DNA of 8,245 bases. Source: Chloroflexota bacterium. Lineage in GTDB: Bacteria; Chloroflexota; Dehalococcoidia; DSTF01; RBG-16-68-14. Positions 1 through 6,647 of this stretch are shown piece after piece (position 1 is the first letter of the stretch; every line of letters begins with the position of its first letter). Position numbers and translations under genes: made by a program. The notes beneath the pieces were generated by a model. That model saw only the letters and a program-made list of their open reading frames with translations, was not told the DNA's origin and did not search any database. The DNA lies in assembly GCA_022573935.1 (NCBI GenBank), contig JACZTE010000030.1:1-8245 (forward strand). The letters are read 5' to 3'.

Positions 1-1
1 C

Positions 2-304
2 TTCGATGGCTGTTACGGCTACAGAGTGGGCTTCTCAAAGAACCAGCAGATAGACTTCATCCTCCAGCGGTACGGGCTGGCCCCGGATGAGGTCCTGTTC
101 GTGGGCGACTCCTTGTTGGACCATGAATTTGTGAGAGACAACGGGGTGACCTTCATCGGGATACGGCGGCTGTTTGATGAATGGGAGTTCGACGAGCGGG
201 GGCTACGCAGCGTTCAAGACCTGACGGCGCTGACCCGCTTATGGGACCGGTCCTCGGTTCAGTCCGTGATGGCGCCGGGCAGCCTGAAAGCTCGTCGTAA
301 CTGA
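2..304 (+). CDS. HAD-family hydrolase, C-terminal part (5' end outside window)
   Basis: The reading frame is open from the first bases of the window, so this is the 3' end of a longer gene; the GTG at 26 is not its start. The visible part has the last two HAD motifs in order. A Lys in GFSKNQQ (about nt 29-49) fits motif III. VGDSLLD (about nt 101-121) fits motif IV, whose acidic residues bind Mg2+ in HAD phosphatases and related enzymes. It is followed by a Gly-Ile strand and an acidic tail, as is usual at the end of a HAD core. The nucleophile Asp motif and cap domain lie upstream and cannot be seen, so the substrate is unknown. It ends at TGA 302-304. The same frame stays open for 32 more codons after that TGA, up to TAG 401-403 (see findings). 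It converges with the minus-strand operon. Confidence 0.75.
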   Translation, partial: FDGCYGYRVGFSKNQQIDFILQRYGLAPDEVLFVGDSLLDHEFVRDNGVTFIGIRRLFDEWEFDERGLRSVQDLTALTRLWDRSSVQSVMAPGSLKARRN

Positions 305-324
305 CGGTCGCGGTTGTTCGCCTG

Positions 325-359
325 GTTCCAGCGCGAGCTGTCGTACAGGGCGCTGGAGC
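325..359. terminator. Strong hairpin between convergent genes
   Basis: GTTCCAGCGC (325-334) pairs with GCGCTGGAGC (350-359) over 10 positions, one of them a G-T wobble. An inner CTGT/ACAG stem (338-341 with 345-348) closes a three-base CGT loop. It sits between the HAD stop and the stop of the converging oxidoreductase gene, the usual place for a bidirectional terminator. There is no T tract on either side, so an intrinsic terminator is not proven. It also begins 20 bases after the TGA that ends the HAD frame. Confidence 0.45.
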
Positions 360-406
360 GGGCAGCCTGGCGATTCCTGATCGGCTGTCCTGCGCGTTAG
401 CCTCGT

Positions 407-1267
407 TCAGCCCGCGATCTCCTTTAGCCGCCTGATCGCCTCGATGTGGGCTTGCGGGGACTCTAAGCCTGCCCCCATGGTGTTGAAGGAGACGTGAGTC
501 GCACCAAGATTGCTCCAACTCTCGAGCGTCGGCCCCCATTGCTCTTCGGGAGTGTTCGCCATGCTGATTCGGCCCTCAATGCCAACGTCCTCCGGGCTGC
601 GACCGGCATCGCGAACGAAGCCGCGGAACTGTTCTATCCGCGCCGCGCCATCCTGGTTCGGGCCGAACTGAGGGAACCATCCGTCGGCGATGCGGGCTGC
701 CCGTTTGATGGCTGCCTCCGCCATCGCGCCCATCCAGACCGGTATCGGTCGCTGTACCGGTAGCGGATTGATGCCGGCCTGCTTCACCGTGTGATGCTTT
801 CCTTCAACATCGACAAGCTCCTGCGTCCATAGCGCTCGTAAGAGAGCCACCTGTTCCTCGCTTCGCTTTCCTCGATTGCGAAAGTTCTCTCCAAGCGCTT
901 CATACTCCACCGCGTTCCAGCCGATGCCTACTCCGAGGCGAAGACGCCCTCCGCTTAGCACATCCACCTCGGCAGCCTGTTTCGCCACCAGCGCGGTCTG
1001 CCGCTGTGGCAGCACGAGGATGCCTGTCGCGAGCTCGAGCTTCGACGTTACCGCCGCGAGGTAACCGAACAGCACCAGCGGCTCGTGGAACGGGGTCTGG
1101 TGGGTATAGGGCGGGCGAAAGTCGAATCGATCCGGGTGAGCGCCAAGCACATGGTCGTAGGCCAGCAGATGGTGGTAGCCAAGTCCCTCCGCAGCCTGAG
1201 CGTAGTCTCTGATGGCTGAGGGATCGTTCCCGATCTCCGTCTGTGGAAAGACGACGCCTAGCTTCAT
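407..1267 (-). CDS. LLM-class (luciferase-like) F420-type oxidoreductase
   Basis: A 286-residue luciferase-like monooxygenase-fold (TIM barrel) protein, full length for the F420-dependent LLM group resembling TIGR03619. The sequence opens with a beta strand MKLGVVFPQ. It has the family pattern ATGILVLPQRQ (80-90) followed by KQAAEVDVLSGGRLRLGVGIGWN (96-118), the stretch that lines the cofactor pocket. PVWMGAMAEAAIKRAARIADGW (176-197) is the later phosphate-binding/Gly region. The family transfers hydride between F420H2 or FMNH2 and varied small substrates; the substrate here cannot be read from sequence. The start is ATG at 1267 with an AGAGAGG-type Shine-Dalgarno just upstream. It lies 53 bases after the aldolase gene, so it is probably the last gene of the operon, although its link to sugar metabolism is unclear. 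Confidence 0.85.
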   Translation of the reverse strand: MKLGVVFPQTEIGNDPSAIRDYAQAAEGLGYHHLLAYDHVLGAHPDRFDFRPPYTHQTPFHEPLVLFGYLAAVTSKLELATGILVLPQRQTALVAKQAAEVDVLSGGRLRLGVGIGWNAVEYEALGENFRNRGKRSEEQVALLRALWTQELVDVEGKHHTVKQAGINPLPVQRPIPVWMGAMAEAAIKRAARIADGWFPQFGPNQDGAARIEQFRGFVRDAGRSPEDVGIEGRISMANTPEEQWGPTLESWSNLGATHVSFNTMGAGLESPQAHIEAIRRLKEIAG

Positions 1268-1320
1268 GCCTGTCCTCTCTGCACCTCCGCATGAACGGGC
1301 CGCGGCGGTGCCCGCAACGC

Positions 1321-1986
1321 TCAGTCCTCTGCGGGGAAGCCGTGCAGCATGCGGTAGTACTTTATCTCCAGCTCCACGATCTTAGCGGGCAGCTTGAGCG
1401 GCTCGCCTAGCGTGCGCGCGAGTATGTAGATCTTCGCCATCCGCTCGACCAGGGCTGCGACGGCGAGGACTTCGTCTAGGTCTCGGCCCACGCTTAGCGC
1501 GCCGTGACTGCGGAGGAGCACGGCCTGGCGCAGCTCCAGCGCTTTCACGGCGTTGTCCGCCAGATCCTGGCTTGCCGACATGCCGAACTCGGCGACTTTC
1601 ACGCCTCCGCCCAGCGTCACTACCTGCTCGTCGATGAGGGGCGGTATCTCCTGGCCGGCTACCGCCAGCGCGCTAGCATACACCGAGTGGCTGTGAATGA
1701 CCGCCCCCACGTCGGCACGGGCGCGGTAGGCAGTCAGGTGGGTGACGGTCTCGCTGGAAGGCTTACCTTCGCCTTCGATCACGTTCCTCTCGTAATCGAT
1801 GACCAGGATCTGCTCCGGCCGCAACTTCCGATAGGGCACTTGGCTGGGGGTAATAGCGACCAGGTCGCGCCCGTCCTTGGACGGCAGCCGGACGCTGACG
1901 TTGCCGCTGGCTTCCGCCACTAACCCTTCGGCCTCCAGCCGAACACACGCTTCCTGAATGGCGACTCGTACTTTGTCCCAACTCAT
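1321..1986 (-). CDS. Class II aldolase/adducin-family protein (L-fuculose-phosphate-aldolase-like)
   Basis: A 221-residue protein, normal length for the zinc-dependent class II aldolase family (FucA, RhaD, AraD-type epimerases). Visible signatures are SGNVSVR (27-33) near the phosphate-binding site, the acidic catalytic position in KPSSE (E79), HSHS with zinc ligands H98 and H100, and the third zinc His in RSHG (H161). In the family these residues polarise a ketose-phosphate carbonyl for retro-aldol cleavage to dihydroxyacetone phosphate plus an aldehyde, or for epimerisation. The ATG at 1986 overlaps the kinase stop as ATGA (1983-1986). An AGGAG lies five bases upstream, inside the kinase gene, so translation is coupled. 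With the upstream FGGY kinase it probably forms a phosphorylate-then-cleave step of sugar catabolism. The exact substrate (fuculose-, rhamnulose- or other ketose-phosphate) is not determinable. Confidence 0.9.
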   Translation of the reverse strand: MSWDKVRVAIQEACVRLEAEGLVAEASGNVSVRLPSKDGRDLVAITPSQVPYRKLRPEQILVIDYERNVIEGEGKPSSETVTHLTAYRARADVGAVIHSHSVYASALAVAGQEIPPLIDEQVVTLGGGVKVAEFGMSASQDLADNAVKALELRQAVLLRSHGALSVGRDLDEVLAVAALVERMAKIYILARTLGEPLKLPAKIVELEIKYYRMLHGFPAED

Positions 1987-3479
1987 GGCATCTCCTGCAT
2001 CGCTTCGTCCAACTTCTCTCCCATGTACTGCCAGCGTTCGTACTGGCGTTGGTATGTCTCGACGGCGGGGGGCTCCGGCTCGAGGCGCTGCATCGGTGGC
2101 CGAAGGGAGGCGTCAGGCATGCCGACGGCCCGCGCGGCGAGGATAGCGGCGCCCAGAGCGCTTGTGTCCACCTCCGAAGCCACCTCGATCGGCCGGCCGA
2201 GCACGTCGGCGAGGATGCGGGGGAAGGCCGCCGTCAGCGTCATCCCTCCTCCGAGCGTAATACGTTGCGCCGGCCGTTCCGAAACGCGCTCCGCCTGCTC
2301 CAGGTTCCCGCGCAGGGCGTACGCGATGTTCTCCAAGGCCGCGCGCAATAGCTCGGCCCGGCCAGCCGCGCCGACGTCCAGCGGGGTGGTCATCAGCACG
2401 CCCCCCAGGTGCAGGCCCATCGCTCCGGCGTTCATCGTCGCCGGGCCGAGGAGCGCGAGGAGGTTCTGAGATCCGGGGCTGGCCTGCTCGACCAGCGAGG
2501 CCGCCTCGGCGAGATCCGCACCGTCCTTCCCGAGCAGCAGATCGCACCACCATTGCCACATCTGTCCGGCGTTGCCGGTATTGCTCTCCACCACCCATCG
2601 ATCGGGGAGCACGTGGAGCCCTGCCCACGTGCGCCGCTCCGGATCGAGTCGTGCCTCCGCCGTTACCTGCTGCACCGGGCAGCTGGATCCCGCCGAGATG
2701 CCGGCCTCCCCGACCTCCTCCACGCCCATGCCCAGCAGCGCGCACTGCGTGTCGCCGCCGGCGATCACGACGGGCGTGCCGGCCGCCAGCCCAGCTTCGT
2801 CCGCTGCCTGCGGTGTCACCTTGCCCATGACGTCGCCGGCCGAGACGAGCGGTTTGAGGAATTGCGGAGGCACGTCGAGCTCCCGCAGCAGCGCTTCGTC
2901 GCGCTCACGGCTGGCGATCTCCAGCAACCCGAAGTCACCGGCCAACGACCGCTCGGCCACCAGCTCGCCGGTCAGCCGATAGGCCAGCCAGTCGCCGACC
3001 GCGAGGACAGCGGCCGCCTGTTGCCAGGCGGCCTCGTCGTGGTTGCGCAGCCACTGCAGTTTCGCCGGCGCTAGCAGCAACGACGGCAGCTTGCCCGTAG
3101 AGCCGTACACTCGTTCGGCGATTCGGCCATCGATAGTGAAACCCTCGATCACCGCGCGCGCGTCCGAGTTTGGCATTCCATGTAGCGCCCGGCCATCGCC
3201 ATCGATGACCACCAGCCCCAGGCGCTGGCTGGTCACCCCGACTGCCGCGATGTCGCTACCGGACAGCTTGGCCTGGGCCAGCGCTTCGCGGGTCACCTCG
3301 CACAGCGTGGACCAGAATTGCTCCGCGTCGAACGATCTGCCCAAGGGAGCGATCTCCGGCGGCGTCTCGTAGCTCCACTCGCGGCGGGCGACAGCGACAG
3401 GCCCGTCGCCAGGCCGCGCGATCAGACAGCGGGCGCCGCTGGTGCCGGCGTCCAGCGCCAGCAGGTGCTCAGCCGCCAC
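1983..3479 (-). CDS. FGGY-family carbohydrate kinase
   Basis: A 498-residue protein, standard length for FGGY sugar kinases (xylulokinase, rhamnulokinase, glycerol kinase, LsrK). The N-terminal ATP/phosphate motif is LDAGTSGARC (9-18). The sugar-binding TSQR (83-86) and NSDAR (104-108) segments follow. GGDTQ (241-245) carries the probable catalytic base D243, and TLGGGMTLTAAFPRILADVLG with SALGAA near the C-terminus is the FGGY C-terminal signature. It phosphorylates a ketose or related polyol at the expense of ATP in the cytoplasm. Overall spacing recalls xylulokinase and LsrK equally, so no gene symbol is given. The start is GTG at 3479; an in-frame stop three codons upstream leaves no earlier start. 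There is no close Shine-Dalgarno, and the gene overlaps the dehydrogenase by 11 bases, which suggests translational coupling. Its end overlaps the aldolase ATG by four bases. Confidence 0.93.
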   Translation of the reverse strand: MAAEHLLALDAGTSGARCLIARPGDGPVAVARREWSYETPPEIAPLGRSFDAEQFWSTLCEVTREALAQAKLSGSDIAAVGVTSQRLGLVVIDGDGRALHGMPNSDARAVIEGFTIDGRIAERVYGSTGKLPSLLLAPAKLQWLRNHDEAAWQQAAAVLAVGDWLAYRLTGELVAERSLAGDFGLLEIASRERDEALLRELDVPPQFLKPLVSAGDVMGKVTPQAADEAGLAAGTPVVIAGGDTQCALLGMGVEEVGEAGISAGSSCPVQQVTAEARLDPERRTWAGLHVLPDRWVVESNTGNAGQMWQWWCDLLLGKDGADLAEAASLVEQASPGSQNLLALLGPATMNAGAMGLHLGGVLMTTPLDVGAAGRAELLRAALENIAYALRGNLEQAERVSERPAQRITLGGGMTLTAAFPRILADVLGRPIEVASEVDTSALGAAILAARAVGMPDASLRPPMQRLEPEPPAVETYQRQYERWQYMGEKLDEAMQEMP

Positions 3480-4470
3480 GGGTAGCTACTGACAGGATCT
3501 CCGGGTTGGCCAGCCGCCGGAGTTGCTCGCCGCGGAGGAAACGCTCGATGTCTTCGACGATCATGCGAGAGTGGCGGGTTATGGTCTCCCGGGTCGCCCC
3601 ACCCAGGTGGGGCGTAAGGATCACGTTGTCCAGCTCCAGGTACGGACTCGAAGTGGAGAGCATATAGCCGGCGAACACGTCCAGCGCCGCGCCGGCGATG
3701 CGCCGCGACCGCAGCCGCTCCACCAGCGCCTCGTCGTCCAGCACATTGTTGGCGCCGATGCTGATCAGGTACGCGGTTGGCTTCATCAGGTCGAGCGCGG
3801 GCCCATCGATCAGCCGCTCTGTCTCCGGCGTCCGCGCGGTGTGCAGCGAGACGAAATCGGCGCGGCGCAGCAGCGCTGGTAGCGAGACGAGCCGTACGCC
3901 CAGCGCTCGGGCGCGCCGCGGCGAAGCATACGGATCGAATGCGATGACGCGGGCGCCCAGGCAGCGCGCCCGGCGCGCAGTCTCCGCCCCCATCTGCCCA
4001 AGCCCCACGATCCCCACGACGCTCTTGGCGATCTCTCTTCCCTGAAAGCGAAGATAGGCGTCGAACGGGTTGGTCCAGCCGGCGCCTGCTACGTAGTTAT
4101 GGGCGGCCGGCAGATGTCGTGCTAGGGCAAGCATCAGGCCGATGGTGAACTCGGCCACGGCGGTCGCGTTGCGCGCGGGTGTGTGGGTTATCGCGACGCC
4201 GTGCTTCGTTGCGGCGTCCACGTCCACCAGGTTCAGCCCGCTTCGGCAGACGCCCACCAGCCGCAGGCTGGGCCCGTCGAACGCCTCCGCCAACAGGATG
4301 TCGCCCTCGACCACGACGATGGCGAAGGCTTCCTCGCGTACGCGGGCGGCGAGCTTCTGTGGGTCATGAGTGCGTCCTTGATCGGTCCAGGGCTCATAGG
4401 TGACATCGAGCTGCTCGCGAAGGCGCTCCAGTGAGCGCTCGGCAAAAGGGGCGAGGATGAGAGCCTTCAA
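3469..4470 (-). CDS. D-2-hydroxyacid-dehydrogenase-family protein with altered catalytic residues
   Basis: A 333-residue protein of the D-isomer-specific 2-hydroxyacid dehydrogenase family (relatives of phosphoglycerate dehydrogenase). The NAD-binding Rossmann motif GLGQMG (156-161) is followed by the acidic strand end D179, and TPHLGGAT (286-293) carries the family His at H288. Of the usual Arg-Glu-His catalytic set only the His is seen. The Arg of the common NTARGG segment is A240 (ISIGANNVLDD), and the Glu of DVFxxEP is Y269 (DVFAGYM). It may belong to a subfamily with different chemistry, so a simple SerA-type activity should not be assumed. The start is TTG at 4470: an in-frame TAG lies directly 5' of it, and GTGGAG sits eight bases upstream, so this start is well supported. 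It is the first gene of the operon, with a promoter at 4528-4556. Confidence 0.85.
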   Translation of the reverse strand: MKALILAPFAERSLERLREQLDVTYEPWTDQGRTHDPQKLAARVREEAFAIVVVEGDILLAEAFDGPSLRLVGVCRSGLNLVDVDAATKHGVAITHTPARNATAVAEFTIGLMLALARHLPAAHNYVAGAGWTNPFDAYLRFQGREIAKSVVGIVGLGQMGAETARRARCLGARVIAFDPYASPRRARALGVRLVSLPALLRRADFVSLHTARTPETERLIDGPALDLMKPTAYLISIGANNVLDDEALVERLRSRRIAGAALDVFAGYMLSTSSPYLELDNVILTPHLGGATRETITRHSRMIVEDIERFLRGEQLRRLANPEILSVATRGG

Positions 4471-4527
4471 CTAGTACGCTCCACATGTTTCGCTTCGAAA
4501 TCCAGCACGTTCTTGACCACCTCGCAA

Positions 4528-4556
4528 AGAGTAGTGACTATCATCTGGGTTGTCAA
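4528..4556 (-). promoter_or_regulatory. Sigma70-like promoter of the minus-strand sugar operon
   Basis: Read on the minus strand, a perfect -35 TTGACA (4556-4551) is followed by a 17-base spacer and a -10-like TACTCT (4533-4528, four of six matches). The predicted start is near 4521, leaving a leader of about 50 bases before the TTG start at 4470. Confidence 0.55.
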
Positions 4557-4585
4557 CTCGGCTGAGAACCGCTGTGTTGACTATC
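4532..4585 (+). promoter_or_regulatory. Possible operator repeats between divergent promoters
   Basis: The octamer TGACTATC occurs at 4535-4542 and again at 4578-4585, 43 bases apart (about four helical turns). The first copy lies within the small palindrome TAGTGACTA (4532-4540), next to the minus-strand -10. The second overlaps the plus-strand -35. This placement suits a shared repressor, but no regulator gene is in the window and such short repeats can arise by chance. Confidence 0.3.
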
Positions 4586-4606
4586 GTGCACGCAATAGCG
4601 AATAAT
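4577..4606 (+). promoter_or_regulatory. Sigma70-like promoter of the zinc-dependent dehydrogenase
   Basis: TTGACT (4577-4582) and AATAAT (4601-4606) are separated by 18 bases; each hexamer matches the consensus at five of six positions. The AT-rich -10 stands out in GC-rich surroundings. The predicted transcription start is about 25-30 bases before the ATG at 4641. Confidence 0.55.
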
Positions 4607-4640
4607 CAACGGGCGACCGCCTGACATTGGAGCATCAGCG

Positions 4641-5873
4641 ATGAAAGCACTCGTCTTTCGCTACAGCCTGCCCCGGATGGCCGCCGGCCGGCTGCTCGGC
4701 GCCCTTTCGCCCAGCGCCTACTTCGGCCCCTGGGCGCCGATTCGACTCGAGAGTATCCCGGACCCGACGTTGCCCGCCGACGACTGGCTGCTGGTGCGCA
4801 CCGCCCGCTGTGGCATCTGCGGCAGCGACACGAAGCAGGTCTTCCTGCGCGGCGACCGCGATAACCCACTCACCGCAGTGATCTCCTTCCCCCAAGTCCT
4901 CGGCCACGAGGCGGTCGGCGTCATCGAAGAGGTGGGGCCGGCGGTGCGGGAGCGCAAGCCTGGCGAGCGGGTGGTGATCAATCCGTGGCTCTCGTGCACG
5001 CCACGGGGCATCGATCCGCCCTGCGATGCGTGCCAGGCAGGCGATTATCCACTCTGCGAGCGCTTTACGGAAGGCCGCTTCGAGCCCGGCATCCACGCCG
5101 GCAACTGTAGCGACGTGCCCGGCGGCTTCGCAGAGCGCATTGCCGTCCACGAATCGCAGGCCTTCCTCATTCCCGAGGGCGTTGGTTGGGAGGCCGCCGT
5201 TCTGGCCGATCCCTTCTCCGTATCGCTGCATAGCGTGTTGCACCACCCGCCTCCTTCCTCCGGGCGGCCTGCGCTTGTCTTCGGCTGTGGAACGCTCGGC
5301 CTCCTCACGATCGCTATCCTGCGGCACTTGCACCCAGAGGTTCCCGTGATGGCGATCGCTCGGTATCCGCATCAGGCGGAGATGGCGCGGCGATTTGGCG
5401 CGTCGGAGCTGTTGCCGGAAGGACGCGAGGAGGTCGTCGAAGCCGTGGCGCGGGTGGTGGGCGCCTCGGCACTGCGGCCGTGGTCAGGCAAGTCATGGCT
5501 CGTGAGAGGTGTTGGAGTGATCTACGATACCGTAGGTTCGCCGGAGAGCGTGGAGCTGGGGCTGCGGGTGATCGATACGCGATCGGAGATCGTCGTGAGC
5601 GGCGTCGAGGCGCCGCGCCGCTTCGAGTGGACGCCGCTCTACTTCAAGGAGGTCTCGGTGGTCGGCTCGAACGCGTTCGGGATCGAGACGTTCGAGGGGC
5701 GTCGCCTCCACTCCATGCAGATCTACTTCGAGCTGCTCGATCGCGGTCTTGATGTGAGCCCCATCGTCACCCACAGCTTCCCGCTAGACGACTATCGCGA
5801 GGCGTTTCTCAGCCTCCGCCGCAAGGGCAAGTCGGGTGCCGTAAAGGCGCTCTTCACGTTCCGAGATGAGTGA
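4641..5873 (+). CDS. Zinc-dependent medium-chain alcohol/polyol dehydrogenase
   Basis: A 410-residue member of the medium-chain dehydrogenase superfamily. The catalytic zinc site shows C57 in RCGICGSD and H89-E90 in LGHEAVG, with D190 in LADPFSVSLHSV at the place of the next acidic ligand. A structural zinc lobe is formed by C119, C128, C131 and C139. The first spacing is eight residues instead of the common two, so this lobe has an insertion. GCGTLG (215-220) is the NAD(P)-binding loop. The protein is longer than typical family members (about 340-350), partly through extra N-terminal residues (about 10-45) and inserts around 272-290. It oxidises an alcohol or polyol to a ketone or aldehyde; the substrate is unknown. 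The start is ATG with GGAG eight bases upstream. It is divergent from the kinase/aldolase operon and may feed it a ketose. Confidence 0.9.
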   Translation: MKALVFRYSLPRMAAGRLLGALSPSAYFGPWAPIRLESIPDPTLPADDWLLVRTARCGICGSDTKQVFLRGDRDNPLTAVISFPQVLGHEAVGVIEEVGPAVRERKPGERVVINPWLSCTPRGIDPPCDACQAGDYPLCERFTEGRFEPGIHAGNCSDVPGGFAERIAVHESQAFLIPEGVGWEAAVLADPFSVSLHSVLHHPPPSSGRPALVFGCGTLGLLTIAILRHLHPEVPVMAIARYPHQAEMARRFGASELLPEGREEVVEAVARVVGASALRPWSGKSWLVRGVGVIYDTVGSPESVELGLRVIDTRSEIVVSGVEAPRRFEWTPLYFKEVSVVGSNAFGIETFEGRRLHSMQIYFELLDRGLDVSPIVTHSFPLDDYREAFLSLRRKGKSGAVKALFTFRDE

Positions 5874-5981
5874 TGGCGGAGAAGAGCGAACGCGCATCGA
5901 GGACGCTACGTACTGATCATTCCTTCGCATCGGCTTCGAAGCGCGGGCTACTGCCGAGAGGAATTAATGTTGGAGCCGCGG

Positions 5982-6004
5982 TATAGTGGGCGCGAATTAG
6001 GAGG
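5982..6004 (+). promoter_or_regulatory. Possible -10 element and strong Shine-Dalgarno of the selenoprotein gene
   Basis: TATAGT (5982-5987) could be a -10 element, but no good -35 is visible at the right distance, so the promoter call is weak. AGGAGG (5999-6004) is a perfect Shine-Dalgarno ten bases before the ATG at 6015. It strongly supports that start over the internal TTG at 6162. Confidence 0.5.
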
Positions 6005-6014
6005 TACTGTACGC

Positions 6015-6584
6015 ATGACGATCGAGATAGGCCAGCCAGCACCAAACGTCACGTTAGCTAATAGTGAAGGGAACGAGGTTTCGCTCGCCGAACTGTGGCG
6101 GTCCGGGCCGGTAGTGGTAGCCTTCCTCCGGCACTTCGGCTGACCCTTCTGCCGCGAGTATTTGGCGGCGCTCGGTGCGGGCGCCAAGGATATCGAAGCA
6201 GCCGGCGGCCACATTGTGGCCGTCACGCAGGGCGAGCCGCAGCAGGCTCAGGCTCTATGTGATCGCTTTCAGGTGCCGTTCCCCTGCCTCGCCGACCCTC
6301 GCCGCTCAAGCTACAAGGCGTTCGGCCTCAAGCGCGGCTCGGTGGTGCAAGTTCTTGGTCCAGCCGTCCTTCTACGAGGGATGCAGGCGGCACTCAAGGG
6401 GCATCACATTGAGAAGACCGTCGGCGATGCGTTCCAGATGCCGGGAACGTTCATCATCGACGGCGAAGGCGTGGTGCGCTACGCCCGCTACGCCGTCCAT
6501 GCGGCAGACCACCCGGCGATCGGCGAACTCGTGGAGGCGCTGCACTCGTTGGTAGACGGCGCTGAGCCTACGTCTCCAAACTAG
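6015..6584 (+). CDS. Peroxiredoxin-like (AhpC/TSA, PRXL2/SelU-like) selenoprotein with in-frame TGA (Sec43)
   Basis: Read through a TGA at 6141-6143, the frame gives 189 residues of a thioredoxin-fold peroxiredoxin-like protein. The first 42 codons encode the expected N-terminus: IGQPAPNVTLANSEG, then SLAELWRSGPVVVAFLRHFG. The TGA follows, then PFCREYLAALG. The family consensus here is FLRHFGCPFCRE, so TGA stands exactly for the first (peroxidatic) Cys, giving U43-P-F-C46. Downstream homology continues without interruption (GGHIVAVTQGEPQQAQAL, FPCLADPRRSSYKAFGL, then PGTFIIDGEGVVRYARYA). The ATG at 6015 has a perfect AGGAGG. A start at TTG 6162 would remove the whole active site. The predicted role is thiol/selenol peroxide reduction in the cytoplasm. 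The alternative is a nonsense-mutated pseudogene, but a lone TGA at a catalytic Cys with no other lesion favours selenocysteine. A disulfide reductase remnant lies 63 bases downstream. Confidence 0.85.
6164..6185 (+). promoter_or_regulatory. Candidate bacterial SECIS hairpin
   Basis: Twenty bases after the TGA, GGCG (6164-6167) pairs with CGCC (6182-6185) and CGC (6169-6171) pairs with GCG (6177-6179), across a 1x2 internal loop. The apical loop is TCGGT (6172-6176). The loop carries GGU, the element known to matter in the E. coli fdhF SECIS, and starts 28 bases past the TGA, within the range known for bacterial SECIS. A competing fold, GCCGC (6151-6155) with GCGGC (6165-6169) around a nine-base G-starting loop, is also possible. 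Confidence 0.5.
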
Positions 6585-6647
6585 GGGCAACCTCGAGACG
6601 CCACGTAGCTGCCGTTCGGCCTCAGATTCGCTGTGGGGAGGCGTCCA

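Noticed and set aside
2409..3074. Long plus-strand open frame (221 codons) opposite the kinase gene
   Set aside because: Its composition (Arg/His/Gly-rich, no motif) is that of an antisense shadow of GC-rich coding sequence, while the minus strand encodes a complete FGGY kinase.
4635..5372. Long minus-strand open frame (245 codons) opposite the zinc dehydrogenase
   Set aside because: It is the complement of a fully motif-supported dehydrogenase, and its translation has no recognisable domain.
5933..5942. Palindrome GCTTCGAAGC upstream of the selenoprotein, with a partial copy (GCTTCGAA) at 4492-4499
   Set aside because: Two short matches at different distances from their genes are too weak to call an operator.
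6162..6584. A stand-alone 140-residue protein starting at TTG 6162
   Set aside because: It has no Shine-Dalgarno of its own and lacks the thioredoxin-fold N-terminus and active site; the upstream sequence supplies both in the same frame through the TGA.
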